Assembly: GCA_004114245.1 (NCBI GenBank)
Contig: QZWS01000045.1
Span: 1 to 34,578, forward strand
Direction: 5' to 3'
Source of the DNA: Zoopage sp. CT-All
Taxonomy: Eukaryota > Zoopagomycota > Zoopagomycetes > Zoopagales > Zoopagaceae
Length of the DNA: 34,578 nt
Every line of letters begins with the position of its first letter. The first letter of the stretch is position 1. Positions 1-8,593 of this stretch are shown here, piece after piece. The notes under the pieces were generated by a model that saw only the letters and a list, made by a program, of their open reading frames with translations, made no database searches and was not told the origin of the DNA. The translations under genes were made by a program, and so were the position numbers.

Positions 1-295
1 GCAGACATTCGCAGATATTGTGCTAAAAATAGATGTCTTGATGCTATTCTTGTTTGCCTGGAGTGTAAGATGGCAGGAATGTACTGGGGTTCATCCTTCA
101 AACTGCTACAGCATATCTGCCTTTGATTCCAAGTGGAAAGCGTACTGGAGCTGCCCTGTGACGTTGCCCATGGCAATTGCCTGTACTAGATACCTTGTCA
201 GGGCAGTCTTTTTCTTGACCAACCGCCACTCCCCACTCCAGCAAACAGCACATCCACCACACTCTGCGCCTCTACAACAGCAAATCACAAGAAAA
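1..295. other. Upstream flank of the first gene
   Basis: This stretch precedes the likely start codon at 296. The reading frame of the secreted protein stays open upstream through here, with an in-frame ATG at 38. However, the residues encoded before 296 are of mixed character, and the signal peptide begins exactly at 296, so I treat this as promoter or 5' leader. No other gene is supportable. Confidence 0.4.
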
Positions 296-949
296 ATGCT
301 CTCTCGCTACTCATCCATCATGCTTGCTGCCCTCGCTGTCATCTGCATTGCTACCCTGGCCAATGCCAGTCATCTCAGCCACCCTGAACCTTCCTACGCA
401 TACACAGAGGCCGTGCCAGTAAATTATAGTGCACCCCACTTTGCAATGAAAGTCCAATTGAGGAGTAAGCAAAGGAAGGGCGCTTCCAGGGACAAGGTCG
501 TGCAACCACAGAACCAAGCAGCAGTGCTTCCTATCTTTGAACCAAACGACCACAACAATGGTCAAATAGAGAAATCTCATCGTGGAGTGACAAAAGTCAG
601 CAATAGAAAAGACAAATATAATCATCGAAGGATGGAAGATGATCCCAGAGAGGAGGTTCATGGTGCGGCAAAGTTCAGACGGATGAATCAAAAGCAGCAA
701 ACTGCGCATGATCATAAACCAGAGCAGTTTGACCCTCGTAAAGCAGAAGCAGAAACAGAAAAAGAGCTTCATCAAGCAGATGTTGATCGTCTTAGGGCAG
801 AATTTAAGCAGCTTGACGCCGAGTTCGTCCAATTAGTTGACGAATTCAGTAAGGGAACTGAAGAAGAACAGGGTCTTCTTTTGCCATACCTTGAACGTTT
901 AAATAAGAGCTTTAAGGAGGCGCGACAAAACAAATATTATAAGCATTGA
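296..949 (+). CDS. Secreted orphan protein with coiled-coil C-terminus
   Basis: Predicted protein of 217 aa that I do not recognise. I chose ATG 296 because it is preceded by an A-run (agaaaaATG) and opens a clear signal peptide: a short basic start, a hydrophobic core (LAALAVICIATLA) and a likely cleavage after ANA near residue 24. The mature part is very hydrophilic, rich in Lys, Arg, Gln, Glu and His, with several dibasic sites (RSKQRKG, KFRRM) that could be proteolytic processing sites. The last 60 residues have heptad-like spacing of Leu, Phe and Val (DRLRAEFKQLDAEFVQLVDE) and should form a coiled coil. There is no intron. It sits in AT-rich DNA outside the dense gene block, like the second secreted orphan at the other end. 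A host-directed or wall protein is possible but not shown. An upstream start at 38 would add 86 residues and bury the signal peptide, so I consider it unlikely. Confidence 0.6.
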   Translation: MLSRYSSIMLAALAVICIATLANASHLSHPEPSYAYTEAVPVNYSAPHFAMKVQLRSKQRKGASRDKVVQPQNQAAVLPIFEPNDHNNGQIEKSHRGVTKVSNRKDKYNHRRMEDDPREEVHGAAKFRRMNQKQQTAHDHKPEQFDPRKAEAETEKELHQADVDRLRAEFKQLDAEFVQLVDEFSKGTEEEQGLLLPYLERLNKSFKEARQNKYYKH

Positions 950-2573
950 ATTGAGCAAAATTTTGCAAGACCATGCTAGTGTCATAAGAATAGAGGAGGA
1001 ACTGCTCGATTGGCCTTGCACAATGCAGAAAATATTTGATTGAGAGTTTAATATGCATTTACTAGAGCCTAGTGGGTGGCAGAGTACTTTCTTAACCTTG
1101 GTCTTGGCCTGGTTTTTTGTATGTCCTGGGTATGTGGTATATTATCTCATATATAAATTAAATATATAACAGATTGCCAAAGAATCTGCCAATTACCTGG
1201 GCCTTGTGGCACACCACAGTGGCATGTGTTGAGGAATGCTGCAACTTGATGCAATAGGTGGACGGCTGTAGTGTGGTGCACATGTAAAAGTTTAGCAAAT
1301 ATAGCCGCATCCCACTGACCAGGGCCTTTCCCCTTCCCTGCACTTGGGACTCAGGTGGGTGCCTGCATGTCCCAGCATATGGGAATGACATGTAGGCCAC
1401 AAGAGTTTTTCTTTTCTGTCTAACTCATACCTATTACAGGTTTGTTATGTTTAAGGGAATACATCTAGTCTAACTCATGACCCATTGCAGTTCTATCTTA
1501 ACAGTATGCAGGATGCAGCACCAAGAAAGGCAATATATGCATGGGAAGATAACTACAAGCATTATATAAGAGTGCATCCATGCAGTGGTGGGACTGCAAA
1601 ATTGACAATGCTGCAAGGACCAACAAAATTCTAAGAGCTACACCTGTAAGAGATGGCCAAACAATTCTTATAGTAGTCTTTTCTTCTTCATTCAACTCAG
1701 CAACACTCATTATCAAGCTGATTAAATATAATGCAACAATAAAAATATTAAGCAAAATTATAGAGCAAATTAGTCAGTCAAGACAGTCTCTTTTCTTTGC
1801 ATCTAAAAATACATATAGTTCCACTGACCTTGGTCCTCCCTCCACCTTCTTCACTGCTCTCCTCTGCACCACCCTTCAAAAATAAAATAAAATATATAAG
1901 AAGTTATTCAATAGATTTCCATTAAAGCTAAAGAAATTATATATACTATTGAGCAGCTACTCTCACAAGGGGTCCAGGACTGCTAACTAGTATATTTTCA
2001 CTTCATCCACTGCACACCCCACATCCATTGCCATACCTTTTCTACATATACATCTCTAAAGAATAAAACCACATTGTTACTCAAGGACATCCTGTCCTGT
2101 GTCCAAAGCATACATTGATGAGAATGATATTATCTGTAATAAACAAGCCAGGTTTTTAAGGATTACATTATAAATTGCATTCTACATATCCAATTCTGCT
2201 AAAACATCACCCCAATATGACATTGCCCACATTCATTCTCATACATATACTAAAGATTCAATATAGATATATGATATAGAGTCACAAGGCAGCAACATAA
2301 TACAGCAACTATTGGACTATTTGGGCAGGATTACTCCTACCTAGCATCAACCCCAGTATTGGCATCAACTAGACTTGCACTGGGCAATGCTCCTTGAGGG
2401 TTGCCACAAGAAATGCGAGAGAACTAGCATCGCAATTAAATGCACCTTACTCGAGACGCAACCCCGGATAATTAGACATGCTAGTAGTTCTGCGCTCCCC
2501 ACGTTGTCCCAAACACCGCCAGGGAGCTCTCGCATCAGGTGGCGCAACCGCAACTTGCTGTCCTCAAACACAA
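950..2573. other. AT-rich stretch without a supportable gene
   Basis: About 1.6 kb of clearly AT-rich sequence with many TATA, AATAAA and poly-A-like runs (for example around 1140-1165 and 1880-1900). The open frames here are short, lack family signal and have skewed composition, so I call none. A direct repeat of gtctaactcat occurs at 1418 and 1468, each followed about 11-12 bases later by a CAG, which resembles a branch point plus a 3' splice site. It may belong to a 3' untranslated or non-coding transcript of the first gene, or mean nothing. Confidence 0.5.
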
Positions 2574-2870
2574 ATGCTCCGCAACCCACCTGCCCGATTC
2601 CATCTCGACCCCTCCGACATCTCCCGCCTCGACGCGCTCCGCCTCGACTACATTCGAAAGCACCCGCATGTTAAGCAGCCCGAGGGCTTGGTGGCACGGC
2701 TGGAGGCGAGCGTCGCAAAGCAAAAGGCTCGTGCGGGGGCCGGTGGCGACGCCGGATCAGGGAGAGGAGCCGATAGGGTGGCGCTTGGCGATGATGGCGA
2801 TGTCATTGATTTGCATGCTGGAGTTGGCGTGCGCACGACCGGGGAGATTGGGCGCCGGATCGGGCTGTGA
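2574..2870 (+). CDS. CDC26: Probable anaphase-promoting complex subunit CDC26 (APC12)
   Basis: Small protein of 98 aa. The N-terminus MLRNPPARFHLDPSDISRLD matches the CDC26 pattern MLRR(K)PTR-x-L-x-L-x-x-x-DI: Met-Leu-Arg, Pro, Thr/Ala-Arg, then Asp-Ile. In the known family this segment inserts into the TPR superhelix of the CDC16/APC6 subunit and stabilises the APC/C ubiquitin ligase that drives mitotic exit. The C-terminus ends in an Arg-rich IGRRIGL, similar to the ERIG(L/Y) ending of other CDC26 proteins. The middle is low complexity (Ala, Gly, Asp, Val). The frame is open further upstream to 2478, but only the ATG at 2574 gives the conserved N-terminus. It converges with the desaturase gene, 96 bp apart. 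The identification rests on short motifs, so it is moderate; a chance frame over GC-rich DNA is the alternative. Confidence 0.55.
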   Translation: MLRNPPARFHLDPSDISRLDALRLDYIRKHPHVKQPEGLVARLEASVAKQKARAGAGGDAGSGRGADRVALGDDGDVIDLHAGVGVRTTGEIGRRIGL

Positions 2871-2966
2871 GGTCAGGCCCGCGGTGCTTGTATCGATAAT
2901 GCCCGTGGGCGTTGATGGATGTGTCCTTGCATTGCATCAACCCGTGTACTACCTTCATCCCTCTGC

Positions 2967-4256
2967 TCATGCAACGACTCCGCACTCGCCGATGGCATCT
3001 GCCTCGCTGGCGGATTCATCTACTATGATGGCGACTCGCAGAGTGCCGAGTAAGTTCCTCGCCGCGTGTCGATGCATATGCACAGCTCCGTTAAAGTCCG
3101 CCGACGAATCCCGGCCACGCGCGCCACGAATCAGCCCCCGGCCTCCGGGATGGTCGTCCACAAACGAGGTCACGTCGTGCACAAACCCATCGATCACCGT
3201 CCAAATCCGCCCGGACGCCCCCTCCTCGTCGCACACGCGTTTGAACTGCTTGTACGTGATTCGCGGGAGCTCCTCGGCGCCCTTGCCCCAGTCGAGAGCC
3301 TCGCGGGCCTCCCGCACCCGCTTTTCCCACATCACAACCCGAGCCTTGCGGACCTCGTTCTCTGGAAACCGCTTCAGCCCGTATGCCAGCCCTAGGCATG
3401 CACACGCCTGGATCACCCACTTGGTTGGGTCCCACTGCCACCACCGCACCGCGTTGCGATAGTCAGCCGGAAATTCGTGGTGAAAGTTATGGTAGCCTTC
3501 GCCCATGGTTACAAATGCGGTGATAAAGTGGTCGCGCGGGGTGTGGAGATCATCGTACGTGGTCTCGCCGAGCCAGTGCGCGAGCGAATTGACGCAAAAC
3601 GTGGCGTGGTGGACCAAGACCTGGCGCAGTATCCCTGCGAAGAAATACCCGCCGCGCCAATCGCCCCAGCCCAGCCCGGCGACGAGCGTGGGCAGCGCAA
3701 TGGAGATCGCTGGGCCGAGAATAACGTAGTATTTGTGCTGGAAGCGCACGATCGGGTCTTCGAGGAGATCACGCATCTCGACGTGGCCCAGACGCGCCGT
3801 CACCGGGTCCCGGAACACCATCCAGCCCAAATGCGACCACAACAGGCCACGCTTGGCACTGTAGGGGTCTTTCTCGGTATCCGTGTAGCGGTGATGCGCA
3901 CGATGCCCTCGGCACCACCACCGGATGCTTCCCTGCAGCGCGCCTGTGCCCGCAAACGCAAGAAACAGGCGCAGTGGCAGCGTGGCCGAGAATGACCTGT
4001 GCGAGTACATCCGATGGTACCCCGCGGTAATTCCCATCGCCGTGAGGACATACCATACGAGTGTGAGGACGACAGTGTACGGGTGCCAGGCGGTGGTGGC
4101 CAGACCGTAAGCGGCGATGACGGGTGTTGCGGAGAGAATGAACGCGTGCGGGACATGCAGTTTCATGCTCCGATATGAAAACGCTGGAACAGCAGGTGGG
4201 GCGGGTTTATCCGCAGGCGTGGTTGGCCGCGAAACCAGCGGCGGCAGCGGTGGCAT
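2967..4256 (-). CDS. OLE1: Stearoyl-CoA (acyl-CoA delta-9) desaturase with C-terminal cytochrome b5 domain
   Basis: Single-exon protein of 429 aa. It introduces the delta-9 double bond into palmitoyl- and stearoyl-CoA in the endoplasmic reticulum, taking electrons through its own cytochrome b5 domain. All three iron-binding histidine boxes are visible: HRMYSH near residue 81, HRAHH near 118 and HNFHH near 255. Hydrophobic segments at about 33-75 and 92-108, and again at about 175-210, fit the usual four membrane helices. The C-terminal b5 part (about 330-410) has the heme motif HPGG near 368 and a second His region (VHMHRHAARNLL). The fusion order desaturase-b5 is the fungal OLE1 arrangement. 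It is shorter than yeast Ole1 (510 aa), mainly at the N-terminus. The start ATG is followed by a Pro-rich stretch; 154 bp separate it from the end of the upstream lipase gene on the same strand. Confidence 0.93.
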   Translation of the reverse strand: MPPLPPLVSRPTTPADKPAPPAVPAFSYRSMKLHVPHAFILSATPVIAAYGLATTAWHPYTVVLTLVWYVLTAMGITAGYHRMYSHRSFSATLPLRLFLAFAGTGALQGSIRWWCRGHRAHHRYTDTEKDPYSAKRGLLWSHLGWMVFRDPVTARLGHVEMRDLLEDPIVRFQHKYYVILGPAISIALPTLVAGLGWGDWRGGYFFAGILRQVLVHHATFCVNSLAHWLGETTYDDLHTPRDHFITAFVTMGEGYHNFHHEFPADYRNAVRWWQWDPTKWVIQACACLGLAYGLKRFPENEVRKARVVMWEKRVREAREALDWGKGAEELPRITYKQFKRVCDEEGASGRIWTVIDGFVHDVTSFVDDHPGGRGLIRGARGRDSSADFNGAVHMHRHAARNLLGTLRVAIIVDESASEADAIGECGVVA

Positions 4257-4410
4257 GGCGAGTTTGATGTGAAAGGGCGGGAGATGAGAGGCGTGCGTGG
4301 GAATTTAAACATTCCGCCGAAGCATCACGCCACAAACGATTGATTCCCACGATTAATGCCATTGTATTGACAATATACACCTCCATTGGTCAATAGTGCA
4401 GTACTTATAC
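4257..4410 (-). promoter_or_regulatory. Likely OLE1 promoter region
   Basis: This 154-bp gap between the lipase stop and the OLE1 start is the longest intergenic interval inside the dense block. It contains AT-rich tracts (tattgacaatatac near 4375, aatttaaacatt near 4305). No specific factor site can be identified. Role inferred from position only. Confidence 0.35.
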
Positions 4411-5731
4411 TTACTTACTTTGCTGCAGATGCACGCTCTCAACTCGGGCAAGGTACTCGAAATACTCAACGAAGAAGTCGCTCCACGCAGCATGGTTCCA
4501 GGATCGGTATGGGAGTATGGAGAGGTGGTGCCCGGGCAGTGGAACTGTCTCCCAGACCCCGGGTTCTGTCGGACTCGCCCTTGCCTTTGCTGCATTTGCA
4601 TGATGCCTGCATTGGATTTGACTACGGCATATGCATTAGTGTGCTGTCGTGCAAATGTCGAGCTTACCTGCAGTCCTTGGGATGGTACTGCGAGACGACG
4701 TTGCAGAGGCCGTCGTTGGCGCGCCATCTCGCTGCATCAGCCAGCGTACTTCCGGCCTCCATGATGTTCTTCCCCTCACCGCTGCCGTATTTGCCAGCTT
4801 GCCACGACAAAAGCGTCATGGGTAACGGCATCGCGAACCACTGTCGTGGGTGATGTGTAGGACTGCCCTGAGCATTATCCACCTCCATCGTCGCACACGT
4901 CACATAGCTTCGATACCATGTCCCAGCATGCACCTCCACCGCCTTGTTGGCCTCCTCACGCGCATGCACACAGAGATCGTACGCCGCGTTATCAGTGCCT
5001 TCCATCCACGGACACGCCCCAGGACACCACCGCGCAAGCATACCAGCCAATGTATCTTCGTGAACGCGCCAGTGCTCCATTTGAAAGTCGACGGGCCATT
5101 TGGCGCCGGTCCATTGGTAGGCGAGGATGAGCTTTGAGAGAAACGAGCCAACAGAGAGGGGACGAACACGACCGGGAACATCGTCGCGTGCACCAAGAAT
5201 GTACGTGACCGTGCTACCACGCAACGGCGCCGATAGTCCAGTCAGACTTGTCAACATCTCAGCGGAGGTATTCGGGGCAAAGAAGTGTGTTGCGAGGAGA
5301 TGCTGCAAATGGACCAGCGTGGGGCCGCCCAGGGAGTGTCCCAGCACATGCACGGGATGCTCGTGACTCCACTGTGGATACAGTCCTACAGGATACTCCC
5401 TGCCGTAACGCGCGTGCTTGTGATGCGCGGAGTGCTCGAGTCCGAAATCCACGCATCCACCTTGGAGCTGGTAGTATATCTCGCATGCACGGTCATGAAC
5501 AGAGCCGATACCGCCGGCAGCGACGACGATGATACGTCGCGGTGAGGATGAGAAAAGCGTGGCGAGAGGGCCCCAGTAGGCAGCGGTCCCAGTGCCGAGG
5601 AATCCGTCGACAAGGACCAAGGGGATGGCTTCGCGGAGGACGAGAGATTCCGCCGGTTGCGCACGATTTGATGCAATTCCGGCCATATTCCTGCAGATGA
5701 GCGCGGCAATGTGGGGTGTGAGCCACAGCAA
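4411..5731 (-). CDS. Lipase of the bacterial family I.5 (Geobacillus/Staphylococcus) type, two exons
   Basis: Predicted 419-aa alpha/beta-hydrolase, exons 5731-4668 and 4606-4411, with a 61-bp intron (GTAAGC...CAG, branch-like CTAAT). The opening VLVDGFLG with the nearby YWGP, the segment DRACEIYYQLQGG and the block HHKHARYGREYP (residues about 103-113) are hallmarks of the Geobacillus/staphylococcal lipase family; the His pair in that block corresponds to zinc ligands there. The nucleophile is Ser near 133 in GHSLGG and the acid is Asp near 340 in NDGLCN. The catalytic His (WNHAAW, near 393) lies on exon 2, so only the spliced form has a complete triad; without splicing the frame stops right after the Asp region. 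Expected activity is triacylglycerol or phospholipid ester hydrolysis. A second Met at residue 16 is an alternative start, and the N-terminus (LWLTPHIAALI) is hydrophobic but not a convincing signal peptide. It lies head to tail with OLE1, so a joint lipid role is possible. Confidence 0.8.
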
Positions 5732-5793
5732 CGCTTGGCAGCATGATGAGGGATGTCTGGCTATTACGTCAGCATGTGCTTACACCGATCGAT

Positions 5794-6489
5794 CTACGGC
5801 GTCAATTGCCGCCTGTACTCTTTATACAGCGCCATCCGATCCCTGGCCATGATCATTTGCCACGGCCGCACCACGTCATCATTCGCCGCGACGCTCCCGT
5901 GGTCGATGGTCTTGGTCTCGCCAGCCAAGACCTTGGTCCCACCAACCATGGCCTTGTACGCGTCGAGGTAGCGATTCCATCGCATCTCGTACCACGCAAT
6001 CGCCGCCAGTGTCCACTCGCGCGCCTCTTCCATCGATATTACATACACTTGACGCGTCGCGTGGTTGGCCTCGTCAGCTGACTCCTCGCTTGCGACGCCT
6101 AGTATTGAGTGCACGTCGCGCATCTGGTCGATCAACGCAGCCACGCCGCGCATCACGCCCCGCATCGCATCCGCAATTTTGCTCTGTTCTGCCTGGTGAC
6201 TAGCACTCACTGCGTCGTACTGTCGCGTCGACAGCACACCGGGGACCGCCTCTGCCTCGGCATCCGACATGGGGGTGGCGTGCAGCCATCGTGCCGTCTG
6301 CACCGCCTGGTCGTGGATGTTTGCATGCGCCGAGACGTAGGCGGCAGCGAGAGCGAACTCGTCATCGGCATCGGCGGTGATCCCAAACAGGCGGGCCAGA
6401 TGCGCCGCAGAGGCCATGACGATGGCAGTCACTGTTCGCCACACCCATTGCCACAGATCATCCTCCGCCATCGCTCCGCACGCAGCCAT
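5794..6489 (-). CDS. Unknown helical protein
   Basis: Open frame of 231 aa from the ATG at 6489 (225 aa from the second ATG at 6471), no intron. I do not recognise the family. The sequence is rich in Ala, Met, Trp and charged residues and should be almost all helical. It has a hydrophobic, possibly amphipathic start (WQWVWRTVTAIVMASAAHLARLF), a central Ala/Met-rich helix (IADAMRGVMRGVAALIDQMRD) and a Trp/Tyr-rich end (AIAWYEMRWNRYLDAYKAMVGG; VVRPWQMIMARDRMALYKEYRR). No catalytic or metal motif is visible. The frame is open further upstream to 6729 but that part runs antisense through DPH6 coding sequence. It ends 62 bp before the lipase start on the same strand. Its reality is supported by the tidy fit between neighbours rather than by homology. 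A partner protein in a larger complex is a guess. Confidence 0.55.
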   Translation of the reverse strand: MAACGAMAEDDLWQWVWRTVTAIVMASAAHLARLFGITADADDEFALAAAYVSAHANIHDQAVQTARWLHATPMSDAEAEAVPGVLSTRQYDAVSASHQAEQSKIADAMRGVMRGVAALIDQMRDVHSILGVASEESADEANHATRQVYVISMEEAREWTLAAIAWYEMRWNRYLDAYKAMVGGTKVLAGETKTIDHGSVAANDDVVRPWQMIMARDRMALYKEYRRQLTP

Positions 6490-6490
6490 G
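6487..6490. promoter_or_regulatory. Overlapping divergent start codons (CATG)
   Basis: The palindrome CATG provides the plus-strand ATG at 6488-6490 (DPH6) and the minus-strand ATG at 6487-6489 (unknown protein). If both are used, each gene's 5' leader and promoter lie inside the other's coding region. The next minus-strand ATG (6471) would leave only a 16-bp gap. The DPH6 start is firm because the conserved N-terminus MRVVGLISGGKDS begins there. Confidence 0.6.
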
Positions 6491-8591
6491 CGAGTTGTGG
6501 GGCTGATATCCGGCGGCAAGGACTCTTCCTTCAATCTTCTGCACTGTGTCGCCAACGGACACACCATTGTCGCGCTTGCAAACCTATACCCGCCCGCCTC
6601 TGCTTCCGATGAACTTGACTCGTACGCGTTCCAGACCGTCGGGCATGCCCTGATCCCGCTGTACGCCACCTGCATGAACATGCAGCTCTTTCGCCGTCCG
6701 CTCCACGGTCGCAGCGTGAATCTCGACATGCACTACACCGAGACCGCCGGCGACGAGACCGAGGATTTATACGCTCTGTTGCGCGATGTCAAGCTGCAAA
6801 TGCCTGACGTGGAGGCGGTCAGTGTTGGTGCAATACTCTCCGACTATCAGCGCATCCGCGTTGAGCAGGTTTGCGCACGATTGGGGCTGCACGTCTTGGC
6901 ATACATGTGGCGGCAGCCCCAGCCGAGGCTGTTGCATGCCATGACATCCCTGGACGGGTTCACCGCGGTTATCATCAAGACGGCGAGTCTAGGACTCCTT
7001 CCTAGCCGTCATCTATGCAAAACGTTGAGCGAGATGGAGCCGCATTTGACATCCATGGCGAATAAATATGGGCTAAATGTGTGCGGCGAGGGCGGCGAAT
7101 ACGAGACATTCACGCTTGATTCGCCCCTCTTCACGCACGGCAGGATCGAAATAAATGAGTACAAGGTCGTATTGGACGATGCCGCGGATGTATTTGCCCC
7201 CGTCGGGTATATCGGCAACGTTGAAGCATGTGTCAGAGAAAAAGCGCAGGAAACTGCGGGTGCAATGGATGTGAACGATGTCTGGTGTCTCGAGGAGGTG
7301 ATGCGTGATTTCTCGGTGCCAGATTTCGAGCTGGCTATGGCATGCATGGAGCCGGAAGCCGAATTTATCGACACAAGCTCCACTGCGCCTGAAGGTGGGC
7401 CTCTCTTCAAATCCCCCAGCAGATGCAACACTCACCTAGTCATGGTTTGCTGCGTTGGATACATGTTCGCATTGGCCGGCATCAGCGCATCACCAGAATG
7501 CATTCGAGGAAGCATCGAGCTGGAAACCGAGGCGTGCTTTGCCCTGCTCCAACAGCATTTAGATGCTCTTGGTGCTAGCATGTCTGATCTCGTCGCAGTC
7601 CATGTCCACGCAACATCTATCGACGATTTCGCTCGAATCAATGCCGTTTATGGCCGGCATTTCCTCTCGAACCCGCCCATTCGGTGTGCTACTCTCTCTG
7701 CTGTCCCTCCTCCTTAATTCCTTCGCACTAGCGTATTTGTGCAAGTCCATGCTTTGCCCGGCTGCGCGCGACTTTCGCTCGACTGCACTGGGTCCCGTCA
7801 GCCGCGGGGATCGACTATGCATGTGCAAAGCATCTCCTACTGGGCACCTGCAAACATCGGCCCATACTCACAGTCTTGTGAATCCGGTGGGCTACTTTTC
7901 GTCGCGGGCCAGATCGGAATGATGCCTCCAACGCTGGCCTTGCCCGTGTGTCGCAGTGCCCTGACCCAGGCATGGTTTGAGGCAATATTGTCGCTAAAAC
8001 ATGTGCAGTCCATCGTTGAGGCGTCCAAACAGTCTGCTTGGTCGTCCTTGTCTATTGCTCAGTGTGTCTGTTTTGTCACTGATCCAAAGTGGGCGACACT
8101 CGCACGAACCGCATGGGATCATGAGAGAATTGCCGCAGAGAGTCCGTGGGAAATCACGAGCAGTGATCAAGTCCTAGTTGTTCAGGTTCCTGGACTGCCA
8201 AAAGGCGCGCTCATTGAGTGGCATGTCGTTTTGCGTGTGCACCAGGGCGACCTTGGTTCTGATCGCGAATCGTTGGTGGCCAAGTCCAGCGAATCAGTTT
8301 CGGACGCTCTTGATGCTATACACGGCGGCTTCGCACGTTGCAGCGTTGGGTGGTCAAATGTGTTGACGCTGCGCGTGTTCGTTACGCCGCGCCTTGGTTT
8401 CGCTCAGGTTTTCAATGGTACGTCATCTGTCTCCTATGCCGTATTCTTACCCACTATCAGACGCCGAAGCGTGGTTTTCGAGTCATGGAATTACGCGTCC
8501 AAGCATCGTTCCAGTTCCCGTTTTGTGGATTGACGGTGATAAATTGGTCGCAGTGTGCTGTGTCCAGTTAAATTCTCGACAGATATCATAA
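6488..8591 (+). CDS. DPH6: Diphthine--ammonia ligase with C-terminal RidA-like domains
   Basis: Predicted 670 aa; exons 6488-7683, 7732-8417, 8461-8591 (introns of 48 and 43 bp). It performs the last step of diphthamide synthesis on elongation factor 2, amidating diphthine with ammonium and ATP in the cytosol. The N-terminal ATPase starts with MRVVGLISGGKDSSFN, whose SGGKDS is the PP-loop, and carries the family signature CGEGGEYETFTLDSPLF near residues 196-212. Two YjgF/RidA-like domains follow (about 310-430, including RVFVQVHALP across intron 1, and a second from about 455 with ANIGPYSQ and FVAGQIG), the arrangement of yeast Dph6. Intron 1 is a multiple of three but contains a stop. Its removal joins NPPIR to VFVQVHALP, the expected RidA strand. 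The last exon restores PVLWIDG-x-LVAVCCVQL. The start overlaps that of the divergent neighbour, and the stop lies 2 bp from the ABCA stop. Confidence 0.92.
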
Positions 8592-8593
8592 AG

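Noticed and set aside
311-832. 173-aa minus-strand open frame
   Set aside because: Antisense of the first secreted protein; Cys/Phe-rich translation typical of the complement of Lys/Glu-rich codons.
1498-1885. Short hydrophobic frames on both strands in the AT-rich gap
   Set aside because: 85 and 101 codons, AT-rich, no signal peptide-plus-domain logic and no conservation cue. Expected by chance in such DNA.
2539-3462. 307-aa plus-strand open frame
   Set aside because: Antisense to the C-terminal half of the desaturase, and Ser/Pro/Arg-rich noise. The desaturase with its cytochrome b5 motif explains this DNA.
3477-3995. 172-aa plus-strand open frame
   Set aside because: Antisense to the desaturase histidine-box region; no homology visible.
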